Positions 8,492-18,103 are shown, counted from the stretch's first letter. The stretch is DNA of 64,000 nucleotides from Pseudomonas sp. PA15(2017) (GCF_001945395.1 NZ_MSXV01000032.1:48085-112084), one strand, 5' to 3'. Notes: generated by a model not told the origin, from the sequence alone. A program made the numbers and translations.

Positions 8492-9541
8492 ATGTTCAAG
8501 CACTTGCGTCCATCCATCCGCGCCGCCATCGGCCTGTCCCTGTTGACCGCCAGCAGCGCGGCACTGGCCGCCGACAGCCTTACGGTGATCTCCTTCGGTG
8601 GCGCTACCAAGGTCGCGCAGACCGCCGCCTACTTCAAACCCTTCGAGCAGAGCGGCGCCGCCCGCGTGGTGGCCGGCGAGTACAACGGCGAGCTGTCCAA
8701 GGTCAAAGCCATGGTCGATGTCGGCCAGGTGACCTGGGACGTGGTCGAGGTGGAAAGCCCCGAGCTGCAACGCGGCTGCGAAGAAGGGCTGTTCGAGCGC
8801 ATCGACCCGGCCATTCTCGGCGATGCCAACCAGTACATTCCCGGCACCGTGAGCGAATGCGGCGTGGCCACCTACGTATGGTCGATGGTAATGGCCTACA
8901 ACGGCGACAAGCTGAAAACCGCGCCCACTTCCTGGGCGGATTTCTGGGACCTGGAGAAATTCCCCGGCAAGCGCGGCCTGCGCAAGAGCGCCAAGTACAC
9001 CCTGGAAGCCGCCCTGCTGGCCGACGGCGTGAGCCGCGACGAGCTGTACAAGATTCTAGGCACCAAGGAAGGCGTCGACCGCGCCTTCAAGAAGCTGGAT
9101 GCCATCAAGGGTTCGATCCAGTGGTGGGAAGCCGGCGCGCAACCGCCGCAGTGGCTGCTGGCCGGTGACGTGACCCTGTCCGCTGCCTACAACGGCCGTA
9201 TCGGCGTGGCCCAGAAGGAAGGCGCCAACCTGAAGATCTCCTGGAATGGCAGCCTGTACGATCCCGAACACTGGGCCATCGTCAAGGGCAGCCCGAACAA
9301 GGCGCTGGCCGAGCGCTTCATCAAGTTCGCCAGCCAGGCCGACACCCAGAAAGTGTTCTCCAGCCAGATCCCCTATGGCCCGGTGCACAAAGAAACGCTG
9401 CCGCAACTGCCGGCCGATGTGCAGGCGCAACTGCCGACCGCCGAGGCCAACATGGCTGGTGCGCAACTGGTCAACGCCGAGTTCTGGATCGACCATGGCG
9501 AGGAACTGGAGGAACGCTTCAACGCCTGGGCCGCGCGCTGA
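8492..9541 (+). CDS. ABC transporter periplasmic substrate-binding protein, polyamine type
   Basis: 349 residues with a clear signal peptide (cleavage likely after ALA near residue 26), then the fold of PotD/PotF-like spermidine/putrescine binding proteins (LTVISFGGATK, YVWSMVMAYN and WWEAGAQPPQWL segments). It should capture a small cationic or carboxylate solute in the periplasm. AGGGAG precedes the ATG. No permease or ATPase gene is next to it, so it must borrow them from elsewhere or the partners have been lost. Divergent from the LysR regulator; followed by a strong terminator. Confidence 0.88.
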   Translation: MFKHLRPSIRAAIGLSLLTASSAALAADSLTVISFGGATKVAQTAAYFKPFEQSGAARVVAGEYNGELSKVKAMVDVGQVTWDVVEVESPELQRGCEEGLFERIDPAILGDANQYIPGTVSECGVATYVWSMVMAYNGDKLKTAPTSWADFWDLEKFPGKRGLRKSAKYTLEAALLADGVSRDELYKILGTKEGVDRAFKKLDAIKGSIQWWEAGAQPPQWLLAGDVTLSAAYNGRIGVAQKEGANLKISWNGSLYDPEHWAIVKGSPNKALAERFIKFASQADTQKVFSSQIPYGPVHKETLPQLPADVQAQLPTAEANMAGAQLVNAEFWIDHGEELEERFNAWAAR

Positions 9542-9559
9542 CCGCTCTGCAACAGAAAT

Positions 9560-9595
9560 GAAGAAGGGCGCCCTCTCGCGAGGGCGCCCTTCTTC
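9560..9595. terminator. Strong bidirectional terminator between binding protein and permease
   Basis: A perfect 16-bp stem (GAAGAAGGGCGCCCTC and its complement) with a 4-base loop lies between the convergent genes ending at 9541 and 9612. The A/T-rich outer ends serve both strands. Confidence 0.85.
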
Positions 9596-9611
9596 GCTCA
9601 TAGCGAGGCGA

Positions 9612-11024
9612 TCAGCTCGCCAGCTGCTTCGCCGCGCGCCTGTGCACCAGCACACCCAGCGCCACGACGACTGCCGCGGCCGCGCCGGTGGAGATGACCA
9701 GCACCTGGTACTCCTCGACGAATGCCATGGTCACCAGGGAGCCGACGATGAACAGGATCACCAGGTAGGTCAGCCAGGGGAACAGCCACATTTTCAGGCG
9801 GATGTCCTTGCCCTCGGCTTCCAGCTTGCGGCGCATCTTCAGTTGCGAGAAGGCGATCACCAGGTACACCAGCAGGGCGATCATGCCGGTGGTGTTCATC
9901 AGGGTGTCGAGCACGTCCTTGGGGCGCAGCGTTTCGCTGAAGTTGATCAGCGCCACGAAGATGGCCACCGAGCAGGAGGCGATGATCGCGAACACCGGCA
10001 CGCCGGTCCCGGTACGGGTGATTTTCAGGAAGCGCGGCGCGTCGCCACGGGTGGACAGCGAGAACAGCATGCGCGAGGCGGTGTAGTGCGCCGAGATCAT
10101 GCAGCTGCTCACCGAGGTCAGTACCACGAAGTTCATCACCAGCTCGGCGTAGGGAATGCCCAGCAGCTCCAGGGTGCGGCGGTAGGAACCGTAGCCGGAC
10201 TGGGCCATCTGCGGGTCGTTCCAGGGCACCAGGCAGACGATCAGGAAGATCGAGCCGATGTAGAACAGGCACACGCGCCAGACCACCGAGTTGGTCGCCT
10301 TGACGATCTGGTTGGCCGGGTCCTTGGCTTCCGAGGCGGCGATGGTGACGATCTCGGCGCCGAGGAAGGCGAACATCACACCGAGGATGGCCACCACCAC
10401 CGACTCGATACCGTTGGGCATGAACCCCTGGGCGGTCAGGTTGCTGAAGCCGCGCGTCTCGCCGGTCGGCCACAGGCTGAGCACGGCCAGGGTGCAGACC
10501 GCCAGGAAGCAGATGATCGCCACCACCTTGATCAGCGCGAACCAGAACTCGAACTCGCCGTAGTGCTTGACGTTGAAGAAGTTGATGCTGATCAGCACCA
10601 GAGTGGCGGCCAGCACGAAGACGTTGACGCTCACCTCCGGAAACCAGCCATTGAGGATGGTGCCCGCCACGTAGGCTTCCCAGGCCATGAGGATGACCCA
10701 GAACCACCAGTACAACCAGCCGATGGTGAAACCGGCCCAGCGGCCGATGGCGCGTTCGGCGTAGGTGGAGAACGAGCCGGTGTCTGGCGAGGAGGTGGCC
10801 ATTTCACCGAGCATGCGCATGATCAGCACGACAAGAATGCCGCCCGCCAGGTAGGCCAGTACCGCTGCCGGCCCGGCGCTGTGAATCACGCTGCCGGAAC
10901 CGACGAACAACGCCCCGCCGATCACACCGGCGATGGACATCATGGTGAGGTGCCGGGGCTTCAATGACGCACTGAGCTTGCTCTCAGGCTCCTGCTTTGC
11001 CTGTTCGGCTGATACCGCATCCAT
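9612..11024 (-). CDS. gabP: Amino acid permease, GabP-like
   Basis: 470 residues of the APC superfamily, with 12 predicted membrane segments. It follows E. coli GabP closely through the hallmark stretches SIAGVIGGALFVGSGSVI, GSFSTYAERAIGRWAGFTIG and GAEIVTIAASEA. It should import 4-aminobutyrate or a similar amino acid by proton symport. The frame is open up to 11189, but ATG 11024 is chosen because AGAGGTAG lies upstream and the protein then starts just before the conserved cytoplasmic N-terminus. No GABA catabolic genes are nearby, so substrate assignment rests on similarity alone. Confidence 0.85.
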   Translation of the reverse strand: MDAVSAEQAKQEPESKLSASLKPRHLTMMSIAGVIGGALFVGSGSVIHSAGPAAVLAYLAGGILVVLIMRMLGEMATSSPDTGSFSTYAERAIGRWAGFTIGWLYWWFWVILMAWEAYVAGTILNGWFPEVSVNVFVLAATLVLISINFFNVKHYGEFEFWFALIKVVAIICFLAVCTLAVLSLWPTGETRGFSNLTAQGFMPNGIESVVVAILGVMFAFLGAEIVTIAASEAKDPANQIVKATNSVVWRVCLFYIGSIFLIVCLVPWNDPQMAQSGYGSYRRTLELLGIPYAELVMNFVVLTSVSSCMISAHYTASRMLFSLSTRGDAPRFLKITRTGTGVPVFAIIASCSVAIFVALINFSETLRPKDVLDTLMNTTGMIALLVYLVIAFSQLKMRRKLEAEGKDIRLKMWLFPWLTYLVILFIVGSLVTMAFVEEYQVLVISTGAAAAVVVALGVLVHRRAAKQLAS

Positions 11025-11649
11025 AGAAGGACTACCTCTTATTGATTTTGCTGGAAACAGTTGAAGCCAGGCCGCTGAGCACCACGCCATGCGGCGCGCC
11101 AGCAGGCTTCGCTGTGTGATCGCTGTCCATGTGAGCGTTTCCGGATCCGGCAAGCCGGTCTCGGGCAACAGTTCCTTGCCGAAATCCATCCGGTTGAATC
11201 AGAAAAGACCCTGTCAACACCGTGACTGCCGAGCCATCTACCGCAGCGGTGCTGCCCGAAAAAGCGCGGGTACACCGAGTTGAATGTTCGTTTTACTCCA
11301 CATATCGGTGCAAACTACCGGCGCCCTGCCAGTGCATTCCGCCATCGAACCAGGCCCCTGAAGGCACCGCGAGACCCTTTAAAACAAGCCATGGAAAGGC
11401 TCCACGGCACGAACGAACAAGCAACTGAAACCCGTTCGTTAAATTCAACGCGCCGGATGGTAACGGAAAATTTCCATTTGGGAATACTCCGCGCATGCAG
11501 CGGGCGGATGGGCGGCAGTCAACGCTGGTGTTATCCGAGCCTGGTTTGCCTCATCGGTCCAGCTCTGAGAGCATGAACAGCCTGTGTGCTTAGCACTTCA
11601 GATCGGCGACAACTCGATGTCTGTGCCAGACCTCAACAAGGACGTCTTC
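11025..11649. other. Intergenic region without a recognised gene
   Basis: 625 bp between the permease and the M24-fold gene. Short frames here have no recognisable protein signature. One inverted repeat stands out: AACGAAC (11412-11418) and GTTCGTT (11434-11440) separated by 15 bp, the size of an operator. Local base composition is more A/T-rich than in the flanking genes. Confidence 0.5.
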
Positions 11650-12528
11650 ATGCCCGCATTTCTCGATAAAGCCCTGCACCAGCTTGGTCGCCGGTTTGGC
11701 CGTCAGCCTGAGTCAGCGGCCACACTCATCGAGCGCTACCAGATCAAGAATCAGCAGTTGGCAGCGCGCATTGCGCTGCTGCCAGACCGCGAACGGCTCG
11801 CTTCGATTCGCGAACAAGCGCCAGCAGTCTCCAGGTTGCTACGCGACCTGGCACCGCTCATTGGTCCGCAAAGCAACGGGCTTGCCCTGCAGGACCAGAT
11901 TGTTCAGGAGTTCGAGCGCCTGGGCTGGCAGCCCATGCTGGTGGGGTACAAGGATTATCCCGCGGCCGTGCCGATTTCGATTGGCAAGGCCGTTCTGAAC
12001 GGCTTTCCGACAGCCAATCCGCTACCCGACAACGCTCTAGTGACCATAGAGCTGGTTGCAGCCTCAAGCACTGCCTACCTGGCACAAAGCTGGACCTTTG
12101 CAGGAGCGAAAGCTGATGCAAAGCAGCTCGCACTGCTCGAGACAGGACGCCAGGCGCTCAAGGCCGGCGTAGCCTGCATTCGGCCAGGAGAACGTGTAGA
12201 CGCTATTGGCGAAGCAATAGCCGAGGTGCTCGATGCCCATGACCTGCAGCCTGTCATCGAATATTCAGGCCATGGGATGGGCAAGGATCGTATGCAGTCA
12301 CCCTTGATTTTCTGCTACCGGAATAATTACTCGAAGAACGAGCGCCTTCAGGTGGGCCAAATTCTCAACGTTCTGGTCCCAGCCAAGCCGGGCGCCCGGG
12401 GCATACGGTTCGATACACACAATTTCCAAGAGGCTTTTACTCAGGACGGTAAGGAAGCGGTGGTGTTCTCAGCGATGGTGGAGGTGACTCAAGAAGGTCA
12501 CCGGTTGCTCAGTGAATGGGTGAACTAG
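11650..12528 (+). CDS. M24 (methionine aminopeptidase-fold) protein lacking metal ligands
   Basis: 292 residues from ATG 11650, which has AAGGA 8 bases upstream; earlier in-frame ATG codons (11584, 11617) lack such a site. An N-terminal helical region (about 1-75) precedes a pita-bread domain in which GYKDYPAAVPISIGKAVLNG and SGHGMG (206-211) align with methionine aminopeptidase. Of the five metal ligands only the histidine (208) seems kept: the two aspartates align with Glu134 and Gln146, and the two glutamates with residues in ILNVLV (238-243) and VFSAMV (272-277). It may therefore be a non-catalytic member with a binding or regulatory role. Alignment was done by eye. Confidence 0.7.
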   Translation: MPAFLDKALHQLGRRFGRQPESAATLIERYQIKNQQLAARIALLPDRERLASIREQAPAVSRLLRDLAPLIGPQSNGLALQDQIVQEFERLGWQPMLVGYKDYPAAVPISIGKAVLNGFPTANPLPDNALVTIELVAASSTAYLAQSWTFAGAKADAKQLALLETGRQALKAGVACIRPGERVDAIGEAIAEVLDAHDLQPVIEYSGHGMGKDRMQSPLIFCYRNNYSKNERLQVGQILNVLVPAKPGARGIRFDTHNFQEAFTQDGKEAVVFSAMVEVTQEGHRLLSEWVN

Positions 12529-12586
12529 AAGTGTCTGGGCCGAGATTAACCACGTCGCAATCAGCCCCGGGATGTCACTCAAGCTT

Positions 12587-14521
12587 CTACTTCGTCGCGC
12601 GCGGTGCCTTGCGCGATGATCGACCGCCCTTGCCAGCTCCCCCCTTGCGTTTACCTCGCCACGCCGGCTTGCCACCGGGTGGTGGACCGCTGATGTTCAG
12701 TTGCAGCCCGCGGCAGCGCTCGATCTGCTTGCTCATCCAGGCCGACTGCTTGGCGACGAACTCTTCCAGCGGCATCTCACCGCTCTGCACCATGTCCAGC
12801 GCCTGCTCCCAGATCGCCGTAGTGCCGGGGTCGGCAATGGCGCGTGGCACCGCGTCGATCAGCCCGAAGGCTGCCGGGGTGGCGGCCAGGGTCTTGCCCT
12901 GCTTGGTCAGGTAACCACGATCGAGCAGGCCCTGGATGATGCCGGCGCGGGTGGCTTCGGTGCCGATGCCGGTGGTGTCCTTGAGTTTCTGCTTGAGGCG
13001 CGGGTCCTCGACCAGCCGCGCGACGTTCTTCATGGCCTGGATCAGGTCGCCCTCGGTGAACGGCTTGGGCGGCTGGGTGAATTGATCCTTCAGCGTCACC
13101 TCACGCACTGCGCACGACTGGCCTTCATAGAGCGCGGGCAAGGCCTGGGGCGCAGGCGCCTCACGGCCCTTGCTCGGCGCCAGGGCTTCGGGCAGCGCGC
13201 GCTTCCAGCCCGGCTCGACGACCTGTTTGCCGACCGCGCGCAGGTCATGGCCGGCGCAGTCGAAATCGGCCTGGGTGCGGTCGTATTCGTGGTTGGGCAG
13301 GAACTGCGCCAGGTAGCGGGCGCGGATCAGCTCATAGACGGCGCGCGGGCGGCCGCTCAAGCGGGCAAGGCCGCCGGCTGCCAGAGTCGGGATGATGCCG
13401 TGGTGCGCGCTGACCTTGGCATCGTTCCAGGCTCGCGAGCAGCGCTGCGCCTGGGTATGCGCCAGCACCTCGCGCAGGCCCGGATCGGCTTTCCCCAGTG
13501 CGGCGAGAATGGCCGGCGCTTCGGCATGCTGGCTGAGCGGCAGGTAGCCGCAATCGCTGCGCGGATAGGTGATCAACTTGTCGGTCTCGTAGAGTTTCTG
13601 GGCGATGTCCAGGGTTTCCTGGGCGCCCAGGCCGAGCTTCTTCGAGCACACCTGTTGCAGCGTACCGAGATCGAACAGCAACGGCGGCGCTTCACGCATG
13701 CGTTCGGTCCTCAACTTTTTCAGCACGGCATGTTCGGCGCCCTGCATGGTCTCGGCGGCGCGCTGGGCGACCGCCTGCTTGAGGCAGCGGCCCTGCTCGT
13801 CGCAGTCGTCCTGAGGCGCGCGCCATACAGTGGTGAAAGGCGCGCCCTTGCCATCGAGGGTGACGTCGATGGCCCAGAACGGCACCGGCACGAAGTCGGC
13901 GATGCTGCGGTCGCGGTCCACCACCAGGCGCAGCGTCGGCGTCTGCACGCGGCCGACCGGCAATACGCCCTGATAACCGGACTTGCGCCCCAGCAGGGTG
14001 AACAGGCGGCTCATGTTCATGCCGATCAGCCAGTCAGCCCGCGAGCGACCGAGCGCCGACTGATAGAGGTTGTAGGTGCTGGCGCCCGGCTTGAGGGCCG
14101 CCAGGGCCTTGCGGATCGAGGTGTCGTCCAGCGCCGACAGCCACAGGCGCTGGATCGGCCCGCGGTAGCGGCAATGCTCGAGCAGCTCGCGGGCGATCAT
14201 CTCGCCTTCACGGTCCGCGTCGGTGGCGATCACCAGTTCGCCAGCCTCGCCCAGCAGGCGCTTGATGGCCTTGAACTGGGCGGCGGTCTTGGCTTTGACG
14301 CGCATCTTCCACTGCTGCGGGACGATGGGTAGGTCGTCCAGCACCCAGCGCTTGTAGCGTGCGTCGTAGACATCCGGCGGCGCGGTTTCGAGCAAATGGC
14401 CGATGCACCAGGTGACCGTCACGCCGTTGCCCAGCCAGCAGCCGTCACCGCGCCGCGTGGCGCCGAGCACGCTGGCGATGTCTTTGGCTTGGGACGGCTT
14501 TTCGCAGAGAAACAGGCGCAT
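12587..14521 (-). CDS. topB: DNA topoisomerase III
   Basis: 644 residues of type IA topoisomerase. The Toprim motifs (FLCEKPSQAKDIASVLG at the N-terminus; TDADREGEMIARE) and the catalytic tyrosine in ITYPRSDCGY (Tyr319) are present. It relaxes negatively supercoiled DNA and separates linked DNA using a transient phosphotyrosine bond. The frame is open to 14779, but family members start MRLFLCEKPSQ, so ATG 14521 is used; no good ribosome binding site is visible. The C-terminus ends in a Gly/Lys/Arg-rich tail (GGKPAWRGKRKGGAGKGG). Divergent from xseB with a 138-bp gap. Confidence 0.93.
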   Translation of the reverse strand: MRLFLCEKPSQAKDIASVLGATRRGDGCWLGNGVTVTWCIGHLLETAPPDVYDARYKRWVLDDLPIVPQQWKMRVKAKTAAQFKAIKRLLGEAGELVIATDADREGEMIARELLEHCRYRGPIQRLWLSALDDTSIRKALAALKPGASTYNLYQSALGRSRADWLIGMNMSRLFTLLGRKSGYQGVLPVGRVQTPTLRLVVDRDRSIADFVPVPFWAIDVTLDGKGAPFTTVWRAPQDDCDEQGRCLKQAVAQRAAETMQGAEHAVLKKLRTERMREAPPLLFDLGTLQQVCSKKLGLGAQETLDIAQKLYETDKLITYPRSDCGYLPLSQHAEAPAILAALGKADPGLREVLAHTQAQRCSRAWNDAKVSAHHGIIPTLAAGGLARLSGRPRAVYELIRARYLAQFLPNHEYDRTQADFDCAGHDLRAVGKQVVEPGWKRALPEALAPSKGREAPAPQALPALYEGQSCAVREVTLKDQFTQPPKPFTEGDLIQAMKNVARLVEDPRLKQKLKDTTGIGTEATRAGIIQGLLDRGYLTKQGKTLAATPAAFGLIDAVPRAIADPGTTAIWEQALDMVQSGEMPLEEFVAKQSAWMSKQIERCRGLQLNISGPPPGGKPAWRGKRKGGAGKGGRSSRKAPRATK

Positions 14522-14659
14522 CGGGTACTGCCACATGAGATGAACGCCCGACAGAATACTGTATATCCATACAAATCGCCCGCCTGGGTCGATTTGCTCG
14601 CGACAGAGCCCTCTGCTAGTGTCGCGGCGACCGCGAACCCCGCCTGAGACCTGCTGACC

Positions 14660-14902
14660 ATGGCCCGTAAGAAAGCCGCGCTCGATTTCGAGCAATCCCT
14701 CACCGAGCTGCAAACCCTCGTCGAGCGCCTGGAGAATGGCGAGTTGTCGCTGGAGGAGTCGCTGAGCGCCTTCGAGCAAGGCATCGGCCTGACCCGCGAA
14801 TGCCAGGCCGCCCTGACCCAGGCCGAGCAGAAAGTGCAGATCCTCCTGGAGCGCGACGGCGCCCTGGAAGCGGCGCCGTTCGAAACGGACGAGCCGCTAT
14901 GA
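14660..14902 (+). CDS. xseB: Exodeoxyribonuclease VII small subunit
   Basis: 80 residues with the family pattern [26 protein letters not shown]. It forms the small helical subunit that associates with XseA to make the single-strand-specific exonuclease VII; xseA is not in the window. The stop overlaps the next start as ATGA, coupling it to ispA. The order xseB-ispA-dxs is common in gamma-proteobacteria. Confidence 0.95.
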   Translation: MARKKAALDFEQSLTELQTLVERLENGELSLEESLSAFEQGIGLTRECQAALTQAEQKVQILLERDGALEAAPFETDEPL

Positions 14903-15786
14903 TCGCCGCCTACCAGGCGCGCTGCCAGAAGCAGGTCGACGCCGCCCTCGAGCCGCTGTTCAGTGCGCCACGGGCCGAACTCGAACGCCTCTACGCCGCC
15001 ATGCGCTACAGCGTGTTCAACGGCGGCAAGCGCGTGCGCCCACTGCTCGCCTATGCCGCCTGCGAAGCCCTCGGCGGCAGCGCGCAACAGGCCGATGGCG
15101 CCGCCTGTGCAGTGGAGCTGATCCACGCCTACTCCCTGGTGCACGACGACCTGCCAGCCATGGACGACGACGACCTGCGCCGCGGCCAGCCGACCACCCA
15201 CATCGCCTTCGACGAAGCCACCGCGATTCTTGCCGGTGACGGCCTGCAGAGCCTGGCCTTCGCCGTGCTCGCCAGCGAGCGGCACAACCCGCAAAGCGCC
15301 GAGATCCGCCTGAGCATGTTCGCCGCCCTGGCCGATGCGGCCGGCCCGGCCGGCATGGTCGGTGGCCAGGCCATCGACCTCGGCTCGGTGGGCCAGCAAT
15401 TACAGCAACCGGCACTGGAAATCATGCACCGCCACAAGACCGGTGCGCTGATCGAAGCCAGCGTGCGCCTTGGCGCCCTGGCCAGCGGCCGCGCTGACGA
15501 GCAAGCCCTGGCGGCGCTGAGCACCTACGCCCGCGCCGTCGGCCTGGCGTTCCAGGTGCAGGACGACATCCTCGACGTGGAAAGCGATACCGCGACCCTG
15601 GGCAAGACCCAGGGCAAGGACCAGGCGAACGACAAGCCCACCTACCCGGCGCTGCTCGGCATGGCCGCCGCCAAGGCCTACGCCCTGGAGCTGCGCGACC
15701 AGGCGCTGCAAGCGCTGCAACCGTTCGGCGAGGCCGCCGAGCCACTGCGCGAACTGGCTCGTTATATCGTCGAACGGCGCAACTGA
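14899..15786 (+). CDS. ispA: Farnesyl diphosphate synthase
   Basis: 295 residues of the trans-prenyltransferase family. The two aspartate-rich magnesium-binding motifs are visible: [14 protein letters not shown] and the later DDILD. It condenses IPP with DMAPP and then GPP to make C15 farnesyl diphosphate, the precursor for quinone side chains and undecaprenyl phosphate. ATG 14899 overlaps the xseB stop by four bases. It is followed after 117 bp by dxs, which supplies the same isoprenoid pathway. Confidence 0.95.
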   Translation: MIAAYQARCQKQVDAALEPLFSAPRAELERLYAAMRYSVFNGGKRVRPLLAYAACEALGGSAQQADGAACAVELIHAYSLVHDDLPAMDDDDLRRGQPTTHIAFDEATAILAGDGLQSLAFAVLASERHNPQSAEIRLSMFAALADAAGPAGMVGGQAIDLGSVGQQLQQPALEIMHRHKTGALIEASVRLGALASGRADEQALAALSTYARAVGLAFQVQDDILDVESDTATLGKTQGKDQANDKPTYPALLGMAAAKAYALELRDQALQALQPFGEAAEPLRELARYIVERRN

Positions 15787-15903
15787 ACCGCTGTCTATCT
15801 GACATCGCTGCTGCGGCAACCGCGCCCAAGTCCTCCCTTGGGCTAGGGTCATCGCATCAGGTAGACTGCCCCACTATTTTGAATTCCTATAACGACTCGC
15901 CTG

Positions 15904-17799
15904 ATGCCGACGACTTTCCACGAGATTCCCCGCGAACGCCCGCTGACGCCGCTGCTCGACCGCGCCAATACGCCGGATGAGTTGCGCCGCCTCGGCGAGG
16001 CCGAGCTGGAAACCCTGGCGGATGAACTGCGCCAGTACCTGCTCTACACAGTCGGCCAGACCGGGGGGCATTTCGGTGCCGGCCTCGGGGTGATCGAATT
16101 GACGGTCGCCCTGCACTACGTCTTCGATACGCCCGACGACCGCCTGGTATGGGACGTCGGCCATCAGGCCTACCCGCACAAGATTCTCACCGGCCGCCGC
16201 GAGCGCATGGGCAGCCTGCGCCAGAAGGACGGCATCGCCGCCTTCCCGCGCCGCTCGGAAAGCGAGTACGACACCTTTGGCGTCGGCCATTCCAGCACCT
16301 CGATCAGCGCCGCATTGGGCATGGCCATCGCCGCCCAGCGCCAGGGCAGCAAGCGCAAGTCGGTGGCGGTGATCGGCGACGGCGCACTGACCGCCGGCAT
16401 GGCTTTCGAAGCACTCAATCACGCAGCGGACGTGAAGGCCAACATGCTCGTGGTGCTCAACGACAACGACATGTCGATCTCCAAGAACGTCGGCGGCCTG
16501 TCCAACTACCTGGCCAAGATTCTCTCCAGCCGCACCTACGCCAACGTGCGCGAAGGCAGCAAGAAGGTGCTGTCCAAACTGCCCGGTGCCTGGGAAATCG
16601 CCCGCAAGACCGAGGAGCATGCCAAGGGTATGCTGGTCTCGGGCACCCTGTTCGAAGAACTGGGTTGGAACTACATCGGCCCCATCGACGGCCACGACCT
16701 GCCGACCCTGCTGGCCACCCTGCGCAACATGCGCGACCTGGAGGGTTTGCAGTTCCTCCACGTGGTCACCAAGAAGGGCAAGGGTTTCGCACCGGCCGAA
16801 GTCGACCCGATCGTCTACCACGCCATCACCAAGCTGGAGCCGATCAACGCGCCGGCCAAGGTGAAGAAGCCGTCTGGCCCGAAATACTCCAGCGTGTTCG
16901 GTCAGTGGCTGTGCGAAATGGCCGCCCATGACGAACGCCTGATGGCGGTCACCCCGGCCATGAAGGAAGGCTCGGACCTGGTGGCCTTCAGCGAACGCCA
17001 CCCGGATCGTTACTTCGATGTGGCCATCGCCGAACAGCACGCGGTGACGCTCGCCGCCGGCATGGCCTGCGAAGGCGCCAAGCCGGTGGTGGCGATCTAT
17101 TCGACCTTCCTGCAGCGCGCCTATGACCAGCTGATCCACGACGTCGCGGTACAGAACCTCGACGTGCTGTTCGCCATCGACCGCGCCGGCTTGGTCGGCG
17201 AAGACGGCCCGACTCACGCGGGCAGCTTCGACCTCTCCTACCTGCGTTGCATCCCCGGCATGCTGATCATGACGCCGAGCGATGAAAACGAGCTGCACCA
17301 TATGCTCACCACCGGTTACCAGTTCACCGGCCCGGCAGCGGTGCGCTACCCGCGCGGCAGCGGCCCCAACGCGCCGATCGACCGCGAGCTGACGCCGCTG
17401 CCGATCGGCAAGGGCTTGGTACGTCGCCAGGGCAAGGGCGTGGCTCTGCTGGTGTTCGGCGTGCAGCTGGCAGAAGCTCTGCGCGTCGGCGAAACCCTGG
17501 ACGCCACCGTGGTCGACATGCGCTTCGTCAAGCCCCTCGACGACGCGCTGGTCAGCGAACTGGCCGCCTGCCACGACCTGCTGGTGACCATCGAGGAAAA
17601 CAGCGTGATGGGCGGCGCCGGCAGCGCCGTCAGCGAATTTCTCGCCGGCCAGGGCACGCTCAAGCCGATGCTGCACCTGGGCCTGCCCGACAGCTACGTC
17701 GAGCATGCCCGTCCTGACCAGATGCTCGCCGAGTGCGGCCTGGACGAAGCGGGCATCGAAGCGGCGATCCGCGCTCGTCTGGTACAACGACGCGCCTAA
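15904..17799 (+). CDS. dxs: 1-deoxy-D-xylulose-5-phosphate synthase
   Basis: 631 residues, full family length. The thiamine diphosphate-binding motif ([17 protein letters not shown] through NDNDMSIS), the N-terminal [13 protein letters not shown], and the transketolase-like [15 protein letters not shown] are present. It condenses pyruvate and glyceraldehyde 3-phosphate, the first step of the MEP isoprenoid pathway in the cytoplasm. Third gene of the xseB-ispA-dxs run. Its TAA stop codon is also the left target duplication of a MITE-like element that begins at the next base. Confidence 0.97.
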   Translation: MPTTFHEIPRERPLTPLLDRANTPDELRRLGEAELETLADELRQYLLYTVGQTGGHFGAGLGVIELTVALHYVFDTPDDRLVWDVGHQAYPHKILTGRRERMGSLRQKDGIAAFPRRSESEYDTFGVGHSSTSISAALGMAIAAQRQGSKRKSVAVIGDGALTAGMAFEALNHAADVKANMLVVLNDNDMSISKNVGGLSNYLAKILSSRTYANVREGSKKVLSKLPGAWEIARKTEEHAKGMLVSGTLFEELGWNYIGPIDGHDLPTLLATLRNMRDLEGLQFLHVVTKKGKGFAPAEVDPIVYHAITKLEPINAPAKVKKPSGPKYSSVFGQWLCEMAAHDERLMAVTPAMKEGSDLVAFSERHPDRYFDVAIAEQHAVTLAAGMACEGAKPVVAIYSTFLQRAYDQLIHDVAVQNLDVLFAIDRAGLVGEDGPTHAGSFDLSYLRCIPGMLIMTPSDENELHHMLTTGYQFTGPAAVRYPRGSGPNAPIDRELTPLPIGKGLVRRQGKGVALLVFGVQLAEALRVGETLDATVVDMRFVKPLDDALVSELAACHDLLVTIEENSVMGGAGSAVSEFLAGQGTLKPMLHLGLPDSYVEHARPDQMLAECGLDEAGIEAAIRARLVQRRA

Positions 17800-18003
17800 G
17801 AGCCTGTTCACGGTTTTTATGCGCCTGAAGCGGCAACTACAAGGCAGTTCACGGATCGACTGTGGGAGCGCGCCATGCGCGCGAAAAATCGCGGGCACGA
17901 CCTAGGCGTCCCCGCCCGCTCCCACAAGCACTGCACCCATGTCCGTTCTTTCAACTAACGGCCAAAATCGGCGAACCTGGGCTGAAAGATCATGAACAGG
18001 TTC
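17800..18003 (+). mobile_element. MITE-like element, copy A (204 bp)
   Basis: The ends GAGCCTGTTCA and TGAACAGGTTC form 11-bp terminal inverted repeats with one mismatch, flanked by TAA direct repeats at 17797-17799 and 18004-18006. The left copy of TAA is the dxs stop codon. Internally it carries the family's conserved subterminal blocks (GCGCCTGAAGCGGCAACTAC on the left, CGGCGAACCTGGGC on the right) and a REP inverted pair at 17861-17926. It has no coding capacity. The TNA target duplication points to mobilisation by an IS5-family transposase, which is not in the window. Confidence 0.8.
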
Positions 18004-18103
18004 TAAGATTCGGCCTGACGCTCTACGAGCGGCAGGTCGCACCACGCTGCACCCTCATCCGACCAAGCCTGGTCTCGGACAAGCGTGCCTTGCTTCCTCG
18101 CCT

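Noticed and set aside
9246..10967. 573-residue plus-strand frame crossing a terminator and the gabP-like gene
   Set aside because: It runs through the strong hairpin at 9560-9595 and is antisense to the permease; the composition (His/Gln/Asp-rich) is typical of GC shadow frames.
12529..14779. N-terminal extension of topoisomerase III up to 14779
   Set aside because: The extra 86 residues overlap xseB antisense and have no similarity to the family; MRLFLCEKPSQ at 14521 is the known N-terminus.
15874..17898. 674-residue open frame antisense to dxs
   Set aside because: It mirrors the dxs coding frame on the opposite strand, as is common in GC-rich genes; the translation has no domain-like pattern and dxs is certain.
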